This document shows, in pieces, positions 20,779-32,434 of a stretch of DNA of 64,000 nt; position 1 is the first letter of the stretch; every line of letters begins with the position of its first letter. A program made the translations under genes and the position numbers. Origin of the DNA: Diphasiastrum complanatum (Eukaryota > Streptophyta > Lycopodiopsida > Lycopodiales > Lycopodiaceae); assembly GCA_029204225.1 (NCBI GenBank), contig CM055099.1, positions 55,283,173 through 55,347,172 on the forward strand, read 5' to 3'. Below the pieces are notes generated by a model. It saw only the letters and a list, made by a program, of their open reading frames with translations. It ran no database searches and had not been told where the DNA came from.

Positions 20779-21894
20779 GTTTAAATTCTCTTCTAGCACT
20801 TATACCAAGCAAATCAACACACAGAATCATGAAATCTTGATCAACCTATGGTCTATCCTCAATCTAATGACTTTTGCCACTTCCTAAGATTGAAACACAC
20901 TCAAATGAAGTAAAACAATCTCACTATCTAGAGATCCAATCAAAATTAGGGTTTTGACAAAATCACAAAAAAATGATTATTCCAAATTTGTATGCAAATG
21001 CTGAAAATTTGATATGCAATCTATTAGCCACCACTTAGGCTGATCCAATGATCCAAAAATCGGCCAAATCCAATATGTGAATTCAAAAATCGGAACTGAT
21101 CAAGTTTATGAACCTATATAGGGTTTTGATCTACAAAAGCAAAAAACTCAATTTTGGTGTAGAATCCTCTTTAGCATGCTCTAGCCTTGATATCTTCACC
21201 AAATCATTGATAGATATGATTTCCTCCATAATAACCTAAAACACAAGCTCTAATACCATGTGAAGGATTTCAGATCAATGATGATCCAATCCACAAAAGG
21301 ATCTTGGATTACAAAAGAAGCTACTCTACCAATCTCACCAATGTAGAAAATCAGCATCTACAAAGAAAATGAGATGCAAACCCTAATAGAACTTGATCAA
21401 ATATGAATCAAAAGGTAAACTACTATTGTCGTCCATACAAAACCAGCAAGGTACTGTATTTCATACATGTGGATCCAAAAAAAATATACATTATTTTACA
21501 CATAGAATTGCATGCAATCACAAGTATAGTGCACCAATGAATAGTAGAACCCAAGAGAACCATGTATAAGCATGAATTGAGATAGAGAACAGAGAAGATA
21601 TGTCTCTCCACGAGTTGCATCCTTTTATAACAAGTCCAAATCCTATTTGGCCACTTGGCTTTCCCACCAAAATGTGAATCCTACTATTTTTGGATTTAGA
21701 TTCAAAGTACCCAAGATTCAAATTTGAATCTACTTAAACACGACTTCTAACTTTCCCACACTTCCAAAAAGTGTTTATTCAAATGAAATTTAGTGTATTG
21801 AACTTTGAAAACTCCAAGTCTAAACCAGAGTTGGCCTCAATTTGCCAAATATGAAAATGTAGCAAATATGACTAAACTAGTTGAATATTTCACA
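20779..21894 (-). mobile_element. Copia Y 5' LTR, primer site and leader (duplicon A)
   Basis: On the minus strand an LTR (21894 down to 21259, ~636 bp, TGTGAAATATTC to CCTTCACA) is followed by a primer site at 21258-21247 (TGGTATTAGAGC, one change from the tRNA-Met match) and then by leader. Copies lie at 46138-46771 and 44381-45003. The gag of this element was removed here by the X joint. Confidence 0.7.
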
Positions 21895-22615
21895 TTGATT
21901 ATGTCAATAAAAATAAATCAAAGCATTATTCTAGATTTATTAGTAATAAATTTAGATCGCATAAATACAATCGTATTTGGATAACTCATTTATTTTTGCT
22001 TCCAAAGTTGATAGTTTGTGCTAAACTACATGCTATTGGATATAGATATTTGCAACGTAAAGGTATTTTTTGGGTTTTCTCTACATGGTTTTTGTTATTT
22101 GTTGTTCTATGCAAATTCCTTAGTCGTAATGCCAAGTGCTCAGGTTTCCTTTGTATTTTGGAGGCACCTGCCCTCACACAATGTTCATGTGGATTTTACA
22201 ACCATAATTTCAGGTGATCATTCTTCTCATAATCAGCCAATCAAATGTTGACACGTTGAAATGTGCATGTGCACGTATGTGCTACTCTGTCATTGGCTGT
22301 CCACATGCACATTCCACCAAACAACAAAAATGTAAAAACCTTTGCATTATAAATGCGCAAAAAATAAAATAAAATCGAAGTTCACACGTGCGGCTGTACA
22401 ATCGAGAAAAAAAAAACAACGTCCACCTTCACACATTGACAGTACGTAGGGGAAGGCCCTCTTCCTGTCTGCCGTTCTGCCCTGCTTGGGCACAAGCCCT
22501 TAGTCATTGGGCCCTCCAAGGCAGAACAACCTCCCCCACTATTCTTTAAAGTGATTTTAATATATCTTATCATAATACTGATTGTGGGTAGGATCAGTCA
22601 CTACGTACTATCAAT
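21895..22615. other. No gene; AT-rich flank and inverted-repeat remnant
   Basis: This corresponds to 46772-47570 in duplicon B. Here only the right arm (GGCTGTCCACATGCACATTC near 22297) of a hairpin complete in B remains. A second short inverted repeat (GTTCTGCC...GGCAGAAC, near 22471 and 22520) is also present. Open frames in this stretch are short and unsupported. Confidence 0.5.
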
Positions 22616-22618
22616 CTC

Positions 22619-23600
22619 GACAAAGGAGCGCTACTAAACAGACTCACAAAATTGTCTTGATCAAAATTGAGAGACGAGAACAAGTGTAAACAATCACACC
22701 ACAACTAATTGGTAGAGGAGCGCTACTATCCAAATTGAGAGACGAGAACAAGTGTAAACAATCACACCACAACTAATTTGTAGAGGAGCGCTACTAAACA
22801 GACTCACAAAGGAACGATCGTCTCCATCCATATTGAGAGACGATAACAAGTGTAAACAATCAAACCACAACTAGTTTGTAGAGGAGTGCTACTAAACAGA
22901 CTCACAAAGGATCAATTCTCTCAATCCAAATTGAGAGATGAGAACAATGGTAAACAATCACACCACAACTAGTTTGTAGAGGAGCGCTACTAAACAGACT
23001 CACATAGGGATGATTGTCTCGATCAAAATTGAGAGACGAGAACAAGTGTAAACAATGAGAACACGTGTAAACAATCACACCACAACTAATTTGTAGAGGA
23101 GCGCTACTAAATAGACTCACAAAGGAACGATTGTCTCGATCCAAATTGAGAAACGAGAACAAGTGTAAATAATCACACCACAACTAGTTTGTAGAGGAGC
23201 GCTACTAAATAGACTCACAAATTGAGAGACAAGAACATATGTAAACAATCACACCACAACTAGTTTGTAGAGGAGCGCTAGTAAGCAGACTCACAAAGGA
23301 ACGATTGTCTCCATCCAAATTGAGAGACGAGAAGAAGTGTAAACAATCACACCACAACTAGTTTGTAGAGGAGCGCTACTAAACAGACTCACAAAGGAAC
23401 GATTGTCTCGATCAAAATTGAGAGACGAGAACAAGTGTAAACAATCACACCACAACTAGTTTGTAGAGGAGCGCTACTAAACAGACTCACAAAGGAACGA
23501 TTGTCTCGATCAAAATTGAGAGACGAGAACAAGTGTAAACAATCACACCACAACTAGTTTGTAGAGGAGTGCTACTAAACAGACTCACAAAGGAACGATT
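22619..23600. repeat. 98-bp minisatellite, about ten units (duplicon A)
   Basis: The unit contains GGAGCGCTACTAAACAGACT, then ...GATTGTCTCGATC...TTGAGAGACGAGAACAAGTG, then ...CAATCACACCACAACTAGTT. Several units are shortened or internally fused, for example near 22716 and 23030-23070. The array has no open reading frame of note. Confidence 0.9.
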
Positions 23601-24263
23601 GACACAAGATATTCTTGTGCTAGTTTATGCAGGAGCAGCTGGTATTAAACATTGAATTATGGCAGAAAATAATTGCAGTTGGCGTGGCTATCTAAGCGAA
23701 GGATAGTTAGTCAGGAGACATAATACCAATATCACAATGTTCATTTAATTCTTGATGCTTTTCATCGCCTACACTACAGGTGCAGTGTTCTTAAATCTTA
23801 ATATAAGATCTGCACGCATGCAAAATCTACAGAAAAATCCATGGATATAGGCAACTGATAGGAGAGAACGTGGTTATGGAATGTAGACAGTTGTCACTTA
23901 CCAGCTTGCGTAGGTTGAGTTTAAACTTTGAACACGTTATAATGAGTGATGCTTCAACTGACGAAGGCTTTTCAATACGTTACGAAGCATTCCACCTCTG
24001 CAATACTGGGCTATAAAATCGAGAGAACAGAAATTTTAAGAGACTGGATGTTTCGGCTAACAAGCTTCCTTCAGAAATCTAATTCGTAAAAGCTGTCTCA
24101 TTAAGGCTTATGACTATTCAGTCTATTGTGATGTATCATTTTTCCTATATGCCGCTTAAGCAGGATCAGAATGTAGCGTATATTTGCTTGATCACGCTAC
24201 ATCGTCCTTGAACAGTGAAAACTCTTCTAACTGGAGAAAGACAAGAAAATGAAAATGCTTCCA

Positions 24264-24791
24264 TCACTGCCATTTCCGAATAAGTACCGCTGGATCTATC
24301 GCACTTTCTTTTAAATAGAGGCCTTCCGGAAAGACCCACCAGTCAAAATCAAAGCTCGTCGATCGCTGCAACGCAAAGTGAACGCAATTTACATCAACAA
24401 AATGCGTACTATTTCAAAAGCCTCCTCAGATTCTGAAGTGATGTAAGGATAGATTGAAAAATGACATTAACTCAAGAAAAGCCTGAAAAGAACAGCATCA
24501 AAGGGGACAGATAGCGTGATAGTCATGACTTACTGTGAAGAAACCCCAAGTTAGCTCGCGAATTTTGTGGCCGTCCCACTCAAAAATACACCAAAACTCG
24601 GTCCATGGCATACCACCAAAATGCCAAATAGTATCCTGCTCGAAATTCAACGTATGTAGTCCCAAGTCGTTGTCCTTGGAATAACAGTGCAAACCAATAG
24701 TTCCGTTTATGAAATTCGTGACGCGGAAGGATGCAGCTTCAGCGGAGGGACGACTACTCAACAACATTACTGCCATCAGCAATGTACACAT
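24264..24791 (-). CDS. S-protein homologue (SPH / self-incompatibility S1 family), copy A
   Basis: This is a small secreted protein of the plant SPH family (named after poppy S-proteins, which act as extracellular ligands). Exon 1 (24791-24534, 86 codons) starts MCTLLMAVMLLSSRPSAEA, a signal peptide. It then reads FRVTNFINGTIGLHCYSKDN, DLGLHTL and FWCIFEWDGHKIRELTWGFF, which is the SPH core. Exon 2 (24365-24264, 33 codons plus stop) reads FDFDWWVFPEGLYLKES, matching the usual C-terminal W-x-V-x-x-x-G-L-Y-L pattern. The intron (24533-24366, 168 bp) has GTAAGT and TTGCAG borders and keeps the frame. The protein is about 119 residues with two mature-region cysteines where many SPHs have four. 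I chose the Met at 24791 because the signal peptide follows it directly. Copy B keeps the same structure. Confidence 0.8.
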
Positions 24792-25023
24792 CACGAATCG
24801 CCTTATTCCGCAGGACAAATAAAGAGAAGCACGCGATCCGGATGATCTGATGGATACTGCGCATCCACTGATCTGTAGGTTTATCCAATCCAACACGTGC
24901 AGTAGTATCAACGCGGAACCGCTGCCATCCATCGCTGATCGCTCTATACCTATGTCTCTCTCTCGCTCTCGCTCTCTCTCTTTCTCGCTCTCCCTTTTTT
25001 TTCTGGGTCGCTCTCTCTAACAC

Positions 25024-25033
25024 CTCTATATAC
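25024..25033 (-). promoter_or_regulatory. TATA box of SPH copy A
   Basis: The minus strand reads GTATATAGAG, followed after ~20 bases by a long GA-rich stretch (24955-25015) that would be the 5' leader. Copy B has AATATAGAGG at the matching place, a weaker box. Confidence 0.45.
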
Positions 25034-25487
25034 ACCTATTTTTTCCCTCCAAATTTTTAAAACTATCGCTCCGCGACCACGCTTTTTGAAAGTGCTCTTC
25101 TCTAACTTCCCCCAACTCCCATTTTTGAAAGCAGAAATCATTTTTTTTCCCCATCGTACATTTTGACTATTTTCCATTTTGAAGGTCCTATTCACACCTG
25201 GATATTTTTAAACTTTTAGTTTAAATAAAACCTTAATTGTGGAATATATTTCTACCCTCAAAATCTTTAAAAGTCCTATTTTAAAAAAAAAAAAGTTGCC
25301 CCCCAAAAAAAGTTTGCATAGGCTTCGCTCTATCTCTCCGTGACCACGCTCGTCCTTTTTCAACTTTAAAGCTCGTAAAACTTTTGAAACATTAAGAAGA
25401 AGGCCATTATTTTACATCAATAGACCCATCTCTAGCTGGGCCACATGCAAAAGGCTACCTTTGGAGGAAACCTCCATAAATGTGCAT

Positions 25488-25535
25488 AGTTGTTTGGGTA
25501 AGCTTGCTTACTTCATGATGTGTGTTATAGACAAA
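25488..25535 (+). repeat. 48-bp CACTA TNP2 exon/intron fragment at duplicon edge
   Basis: AGTTGTTTGGGTAAGCTTGC and the bases after it match 7628-7676, the end of a TNP2 exon and the start of its intron. It lies exactly between the right edge of duplicon A and copia Y gag. Confidence 0.75.
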
Positions 25536-25648
25536 TCCATCAAACTTGGCATAGTCTTTTGAATAGCAATACTTTGAACAATGTTAGCATGAGCATCCAA
25601 CAATCCATTAAGAATAACTTGAACAAGGTCTCATTCCTTAATGCTTTC
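25536..25648 (-). pseudogene. Copia Y gag fragment, second copy
   Basis: It matches 19448-19560 with few changes and ends in the CTTTC target site. The minus strand encodes the same gag stretch (A-H-A-N-I-V-Q-S-I). It is truncated on its lower side. Confidence 0.7.
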
Positions 25649-26124
25649 TGTTACGTCCATGTCCTGAACAAGGGAATCGGAATAATTCTTGATGTGGATA
25701 GCCGGTCACTCCAGGTGTATATGGTTATTAGTTATGCCTTGTCATTCCGGGCTTGGCCTGTAAAGTAATTAATAATCATATGAGGGCCTAGACCTATAAT
25801 TGGACATAGGAGCACATGCATAGTGAATGACTGCCTTAATGCAAGAATAGGAGGTCAATAGCTCAATATAGGCTGCATGGGGATCCTAGGGAAAATATTC
25901 TCTCTCTCATGAAGAGAATATGTCCATTGGAAACTCTCTCATCCTCCTATTGGAAATTCAGTTTCTTGAGCCAGTTTCTCCTCCTCTCTCTTAGGTTCTT
26001 CACTATGGCTTGGGGGCTAGGTCCAGGAGGGATCTAGATTTGGTTGGGTGGTTTTGCTCCCCATGTGTCATTTTGGTTGTTTTGCAATAGAATCTAGTCA
26101 GATTTTCATTTGGTGATCCTTACA
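25649..26124 (+). repeat. Copia X 5' LTR, second copy (476 bp)
   Basis: It runs TGTTACGTCC to CCTTACA, with the primer site TGGTATCAGAGC at 26126-26137. It is closely similar to 19561-20049. Confidence 0.8.
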
Positions 26125-26125
26125 A

Positions 26126-28275
26126 TGGTATCAGAGCCATGGATTTGCATCAATCAGAAGGTGGAGCTACTTCTTGTATTTTCTCAATTTTTGTGGATTC
26201 TCCTTGCATGTTACTTCTAGGTGGTGAAATCGATCTCCAAGTAGGTGGCTTCTCTGAATTTGGTGTACTTTCAGCCTAAAGATCATAATTATGGGGTTTC
26301 TCCATAGTTTTTGATGGAAATCAAAGGTTTTTTTATGGCTTTAGTAAATTTTCACCTATAATTGAAGTTTTTTGCTTGAAATTGATTATAGTATTGGTCT
26401 AGTAAGTTTTCCAGATTGTACTTGCTATTTTACAGTCATTATTGAATGGATCTAATGATTGCATGATGTTGGAATACTCAAAAGGTGGATTAGATAGTGA
26501 TTTTGGACCAAAAATTGGGGTTTTTGGACCATAAATGGGCTATAGAAACCATGTTTGATTAGAATCAGAACTTTTGGTGCTTGAATGCAATGTGTTTACA
26601 GGGATTTGGATCTGATTGCACGAATTTTGGATTTTTCCCACAAATTTTGGTAAAGATTGGTCAAAAACCAAGGTTTTTTGATGTTTTTTGGACTAATTTT
26701 GGGGTAGATCTCAAAATTCTCATCTAAGACTTGGTGTGAACGTTTTTAGATATGTAATGAAGTTGTCCATGAGTTGTCATGATGTTTGGATGGGATTAGA
26801 CACCATTAGGGGGCTCAGAACACCACAAATTAGTGTATTTTTGATGATTTTTGAGCATGAATACCTCTCAATTGGGGTTTGAACCTATTGGTTCTTGTTA
26901 CAAGCTTAAAGATATGATAGATTGCATCTGTTTTTAGCAATCATGCATCCAATTTGGATAGGTGAGCACTAGACACCATTATGTTGAGGTTTTGCTTGTT
27001 GAAGGAGGTCAAAAATGCAGTTTTTGCATCATCTGAGCTTATGATTGCTTGCTGGACTTGTTAGAAGCTTCTATGCCTCTCTAATGAACCTTAGTAGAGT
27101 GCTTGTAACCTCTGATCCAAGGCTTTTTGGGCTGGAGTTGAATTTTTGATGATTACTCTCCACAAAAGTGTGCCCTCCTACCTGTTTTTCATGCATTTAT
27201 TGCTCGCACATGTGAAGCCTAGGTGGCAAGGTGATGTGGCAAGTGCCTTGTAGACCCATCTCCCTCCGTACTATGCTTTATAGCGACCATTTGGTGTCCT
27301 ATAGAGAAAGTTATGGCTGTCGAAAGTTTGGTGATTTTTGAATTAAAATCTGCAAAATTTTTGAAATGTTCTGATGCATGCATGCTTGTAACTCAATGTA
27401 GTGCTTGTCTGTTGATGAAAATGTATGGATAGACCTGTATGCATACATGGATGCATGTTGCATGCATAATCAGTAGATTGATCAGAAGATTTCTTGCATG
27501 AAGCTATTTTTGACAATTCTAGATCAAAAAGCAAATTTCCTAGTGGCTAGGCTAATTAGGAGAATTTTTTTGTTTTTTCGAAAAAAAATCAGTGCATGTC
27601 GAGTTTTGATATGTGACAGTGCCTGTGAATTTGATAAATCGATCATTTTAATCGATTTTCACATTTGGTCCATTTCGAACTGATTTTGTGAATCCGAGTG
27701 CTAATTTTCTAGTTTCTTGGCAATTTACGTAAAAATTGATTTTTTTTGAAATCACTACATGTCATATAGGATGCATGCTGGATGTTTCAAGATCATTTTA
27801 ATATGATATGGTATTTGTGAAACTGTCAAGTCGATGTTCGGTCGATTTTCATAGTTTAGGTCCATATTGAATGAAATTTGAAAATCCCAGTTTATGTAAA
27901 ATTTGAAGAAACCATGGACGTTTTCAATTTGTTCCAATTCTTTGGTTATTGATCAAACATAAATGAATTATAAAGTGAATGATCTTACTAAGTTGAAATC
28001 AATCGATTGTTAAGATCACTGTAACCTTCACTTTTAGTTGAAGATTTTGTGAATCTGCCAATTAAAGAGCATTTATGTTCTGGGGCTCAATAAGGACCAA
28101 GAATAATGTAAATCTAGTACAACAGTTCAATGCTGGTCTATAAGGGGATTTGCTAGGGATTAAGTGCGGCACTTAATGAACAAATCAAAAGTGTGCTAAA
28201 GTTAGTGATACCAAATTGATAGTGCTAAAGTTAGTGATACCAAATTGAACTTTTTCCTAGTACAAATTTGGGGTT
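26126..28275 (+). mobile_element. Copia X primer site and long non-coding leader
   Basis: About 2.1 kb follows the primer site without a convincing gag frame. The first 600 bp and last 140 bp match the copy at 20051-20778. The middle 1.4 kb is present only here. Near 28190-28250 a ~38-bp unit (GTGCTAAAGTTAGTGATACC...) is doubled. Nothing else is recognised. Confidence 0.5.
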
Positions 28276-28786
28276 TTGTTAACCTGAACCATTTTTGGAA
28301 GGGGGGAAAAGAGTGGAAGTCTAATATGTAGATGATTGTTGGTCTTAATGATCCGGTTATTTAATTTACATTCAATTCCTGAAGTATAACTAATTGCAAG
28401 TGATAATAAAATTGGAAATTATTTAAGAAGACTGCCTCTGGGAATTTGGATTCCTTTTCCCAAGTGTGAATTAGAATTTTGAGAATTCGAGGATTCTAAG
28501 AAAAAAGTAGTGGCAAGGCTGATAATCCATTTATGGAACCATCTTTGTTTTGCAATTGGAATTGGATCTTGCAAAGTAATGCAAATAGAAGGTGTTCCAT
28601 ACAGGAATCTAGTAATTTGGATTTTTTTTTTGGTTATAGAGTATTTCTCTATAATGATAGTAACGACCAAGAGAGTTCTAACTTGTTAAAAGAATTAAAG
28701 TTCTTTGTACCGATTCTGGAATAGATATTGGATATCTAGGACAATATGAGATTCAATTTTGTTGAAATCTATGTTTCTTTTGGGTT
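28276..28786. other. Unassigned stretch
   Basis: Between copia X sequence and element W lies ~510 bp with short open frames on both strands, for example 28533-28724. They resemble no family I recognise, and there are no LTR or primer-site signals. Confidence 0.3.
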
Positions 28787-29151
28787 TGTTGGCTAATTCT
28801 ATCGAATCCCCAAGATACCCGGACAGAGCAACTCAACAGCACCTCTCACCTTAGACCGAGGAGGTCTCTGAGAAGACGAGACTAATGAAGACAGAGAGCC
28901 GAGTATGAGAGCCGAGGAATACTAGTTAGTAATGACAAGTAAGAACTGTGTAAGCCTCATGGTGAATCCTGGAAGATGGAATGACCATGTAGGAACTAGT
29001 ATTTCTAGGCAAATGTAATAAATGCAAGTAGACCCCTCTTACAGAAAGTAGAGTGAGCCACTTCTTGATGGTGACCTCTAGTGGAGAGCATTATTCCACT
29101 TGTAATTTGTGAAATGTGGAAATTCCACTAGGATGCCACCTAAGAAGCTCT
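28787..29151 (+). repeat. 5' LTR of element W, 3'-truncated
   Basis: It aligns to 31766-32130 from TGTTGGCT to AAGCTCTCTTGC with scattered changes. It then departs into the gag frame, whereas the other LTR continues with a TATTTAAGAG box. Confidence 0.8.
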
Positions 29152-29152
29152 C

Positions 29153-29542
29153 TTGCTTGAAGACCACCCATCACAATCTGGAAATGCCTTGCCTTATCAT
29201 GAATATCCACCAGAAAGTCCAGAACCACTAGCCATACAAGATGGCTACGCTGTTATACAAGGGCCACTGCACACCAAATGTTTCATCTGTGGTGAAACCG
29301 GCCACTTCATGGTTGATTGTCCAGTTAAGACCCAGTACCATGCTGAGTGTCCTGACTGTATCCGAAAACACAGTTTCAAAATCTGTCCAAAGCAACCAAC
29401 TAAGATCCTACCTACCCATCATATTAGTTGTGACTCCCGATATGATCCTCACACCAACCACACGAGCACCATAGCACCCAATAGCCCAACCTGCTTCTCA
29501 CTCGAGAAGTTTCTAGCAAACTTATACATTACCGCACAATAG
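29153..29542 (+). pseudogene. Element W gag with two zinc knuckles
   Basis: This is a 130-codon open frame. It contains CFICGETGHFMVDC (canonical CX2CX4HX4C, about residues 43-56) and then CPDCIRKHSFKIC (CX2CX3HX4C, about residues 66-78). The tight tandem pairing is like knuckles 3 and 4 of the gypsy gag in this window, which suggests a related lineage. The frame is fused at its 5' end to truncated LTR sequence, so it has lost its natural start. Confidence 0.6.
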
Positions 29543-30839
29543 ACCAACTCCAAAATGCCAGAAGACACTAATATGAAATGAGTCATTGTCGCAAGAAAGT
29601 GAAACCGATATTCCGTCATCTGCTACAATGTTCAACCAAGAGCAACCTCCACAAGGAATTGACAGTTTTACTCCCCTTCTACAATTCAAATCTATTTGTC
29701 TTTCCACAAGCTGATAAGATTTCCAATGTACCAATACACAATATTTCTCGGATTCAAAAATTCAGATAGAGATTTGGTTCTGAATCAATTGTTCAAAGAG
29801 GTCCTTAGGACATAGTACCTCAACCATACCCGCATCTCAAGCTATATCTTACAACATCTGCTATTAATGATGGTAGATTTTTGTGTCACCAACCCTATCT
29901 TGTTTTGATAAGGGCATATCAGAGTACGTATCATTACTCTACAAAAAAAATTGAAGTATTCTAGCTATCAAGGTGACTTATCAATGTTAATGAATGCAAG
30001 TTTTGTTCGACAAGTGCTATATAGTTCTCACTCTCTATCACTTTTGTTTACTTCCTTGTTTCTCTTCACCTATTTTGTGTGGTTGATTTTTGCTTGAGGA
30101 ATAGCTACTGCACGAGAGTCTTATGTAGAGCATCTCCAGAACACATTGTCATTCATCTACCCATCTTTAGATTACCTTGTACAGTAGTTTCAGATTTTTG
30201 AAAACTATGAGAAATCCATGACAAGTTAGAGTTGTTTCCTGCACCTCATTTCCAGATTACTCTTCAAGTCAACTACAGCAAGATCGAAACAAATTTAGCT
30301 AAAATTTGTTCAATCTTTAGTCCAGTCGCATGTTCACCGTGTTTTCAACTGCGTGTTCCATACACCGCTCCAATATTGAACATGAACAGTTACCAGCAAC
30401 AACATCCCCACCAACAAATTTTTTTTTGGGAGGGAGAGAGTGGATCTGCTTGGATCCACTGGAGCAGCCACATTGCCAACAACAACATCAGCAAGATGGA
30501 CAGCCAAGGTCACAAGTCAAACATGAAAAAGACAAGGCTAAAGAAAGCAGATGGATAATCCAAAAAGACTCAATCATAAGAAGTACCCCAGTCACGACGA
30601 AGATCCTTTAGAAACGGAAACACAAGCATTGGAAAATCAGTCTCCTTCTTCAACCAACCTCTCATCATACATCTGCATCCATTCTCATGCCTATCGCCCA
30701 AACCATCTACGTTGTCACTACCACCCTTCCTTCCATCTGTCTTTTTATTATCAGTTTACATTTATTCTGAGAACCCCTAGTTTTTAATAGTCCTACCGAA
30801 GCAGTTGAAAGATCATTGCAAATGTCTTGCAGAGACCAA

Positions 30840-31050
30840 TTGCCACCTACAATGGTTGATCAGTCAAACGAAGACCTAATAAACTGGGGAAGCAGCTAGA
30901 AGAACTAAAGAGGAAGATCCAAGAAGCTGAGGAGGAAAGGACAAAACTTAAGCAGCAGATGAGTCAGATCAACCTTGATAATAAAAAACTCTCTGGAGCA
31001 ATGATAGTTGAATTCCCTTTTATGAAGCCCAAAGAGATCCAAAAGTAACG
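30840..31050 (+). pseudogene. Element W coiled-coil remnant
   Basis: One frame reads KQLEELKRKIQEAEEERTKL and then KQQMSQINLDNKKL, with heptad-like spacing of Leu/Ile and many charges, so a coiled coil is likely. A stop follows near 31048. It lies between the W gag and 3' LTR and is probably an internal protein of that element. Function unknown. Confidence 0.45.
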
Positions 31051-31765
31051 GATCAAAAGAAAGAGCTGCAGAAGAAAGAAAGATGAAGACAACGTGAACC
31101 TACAAATAAAGTGAGCTCCTCACCTAGCAAGTGGTGGTCAAAGCTCGTCATTGCAAGGGTCCAAGGCTGCAACTGTAGAACTATCAGTCCCCTCACTCTT
31201 CCACCAAGCCTTCATCATGTTTCCTTTTTGTTATCAAATCGTCATCCAAATCTGTTCCTACCACCAATTTCTTGATGATGAGTCCATCCCCTTGAGACTG
31301 GTAACCAACGTTTGTGCAACCTGCAGATCAAAGGTTTTCTTCGAGACTGGAACTTCAACTGAGAGAATAACCACGGAAACACCCAGAGGCAAATGGAGGA
31401 TACAGACCTTCCAGGAGATAGAATTTGCCAAGAAACCAAAGACGAAACCGTCAATGGTAGATACAAGCGACATAACAAAGAGACACATGGAAAGCACTCG
31501 AGCATACAAGTTGTGATGTTGTTGAGAGCTATCCAATTTTGAGAATGTCAACCAATTGCAGCAATAAGACATTTTGGTTAAACTGCAACAATTCGTGAAA
31601 AACAGTTTTTGTGATAAAGACTGGCGACAATAAGCACTTGGTTTTATGTAAGCGATCGAGGATCTACACTTTTCCAAGTGACAATCGAAGATGCCAATGC
31701 AAAGCAGAGCGACATTGTCCAATGTGAGTTGCAGTGGGTCCTGCAACACATTAGGGGTGGGATGA

Positions 31766-32434
31766 TGTTGGCTGATTCTGTCGAATCCCCAAGATACTCG
31801 AACAGAGCAACTCAAGAGCACGTCTCACCTTAGACCGAGGTCTCTGAGAAGATGAGACTAATGAAGATATAGAGCCGAGTATGAAAGCTGAGGAATACTA
31901 GTTAGTAATGACAAGTAAGAACTGTGTAAGCCTCATGGTGAATCCCGGAAGATGGAATGACCATGTAGGAACTAGTATTTCTAGGCAAACATAATAAATG
32001 CAAGTAAACCCCTCTTAAAAAAAGTAGAGTGAGCCACTTTTTGATGGTGACCTCAGTGGAGAGCATTATCCACTTGTAATTTGTGAAATGTGAAAATTCC
32101 ACTAGGATGCCACCTAAGAAGCTCTCTTGCATATTTAAGAGACTCCCTCTTTGTGTAGAGGAGCTTCTTGTGAATTGTATCAACTCCATGCTGAAATGAG
32201 AAGAGAGTTCACGAGTTTGGTGCATCCATTAAGCTCCTTAATCATGCTTGTTTCTTGAGTGATGCATTCATGATCTTGCCCTTCCCTCCTTTTGTGTGTG
32301 GTTGTGGATTATAGAGTGGATTAGATTTGCTGCTTTCGTAGAGTGCATTAGTTTCTTTCCTTGTTTGTGGATTGACGTAGGAACCAGCATTCAGGCAAAC
32401 TAGGATTTATGGTGTAAATCTTGCATATTCTCTG
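31766..32434 (+). repeat. 3' LTR of element W
   Basis: It starts TGTTGGCTGATTC after the tract at 31752-31765. It contains CATATTTAAGAG near 32130 as a likely TATA-type promoter. The 3' end is not fixed by a second full copy. Confidence 0.6.

Larger units (their letters stand above)
20779..25487. repeat. Segmental duplication, copy A
   Basis: The sequence matches 45705-55080 (copy B) once copia Z is subtracted. It covers the Y leader and LTR, a flank, a 98-bp minisatellite and an SPH gene with its promoter. The right edge is sharp at ...AAATGTGCAT (25487 and 55080). B has several small deletions (about 70 bp near 45778 and about 120 bp near 53345) and fewer minisatellite units. Confidence 0.9.
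28787..32434 (+). mobile_element. LTR element W (degenerate, gag only)
   Basis: Two direct repeats starting TGTTGGCT (28787 and 31766) flank ~2.6 kb. A polypurine tract (AGGGGTGGGATGA) precedes the second. The first LTR stops at about 29151 and joins gag directly, so its end, the primer site and the leader are lost. The body has a zinc-knuckle protein and a coiled-coil stretch but no recognisable RT, RNase H or integrase. The right end is uncertain; ...TCTGACA at 32434 is my best guess. Confidence 0.65.

Noticed and set aside
21986-22251. Short frames on both strands that recur in duplicon B (46762-47051)
   Set aside because: Their recurrence is explained by the segmental duplication. The frames are broken differently in the two copies and resemble no protein.
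22619-23600. Regular repeats resembling a CRISPR array
   Set aside because: The whole 98-bp unit is repeated, without unique spacers, and the surroundings are a plant genome. It is a minisatellite.
28276-28786. Possible organelle-derived DNA
   Set aside because: The stretch felt plastid-like in base composition, but I could not match any organelle gene or intron by eye.
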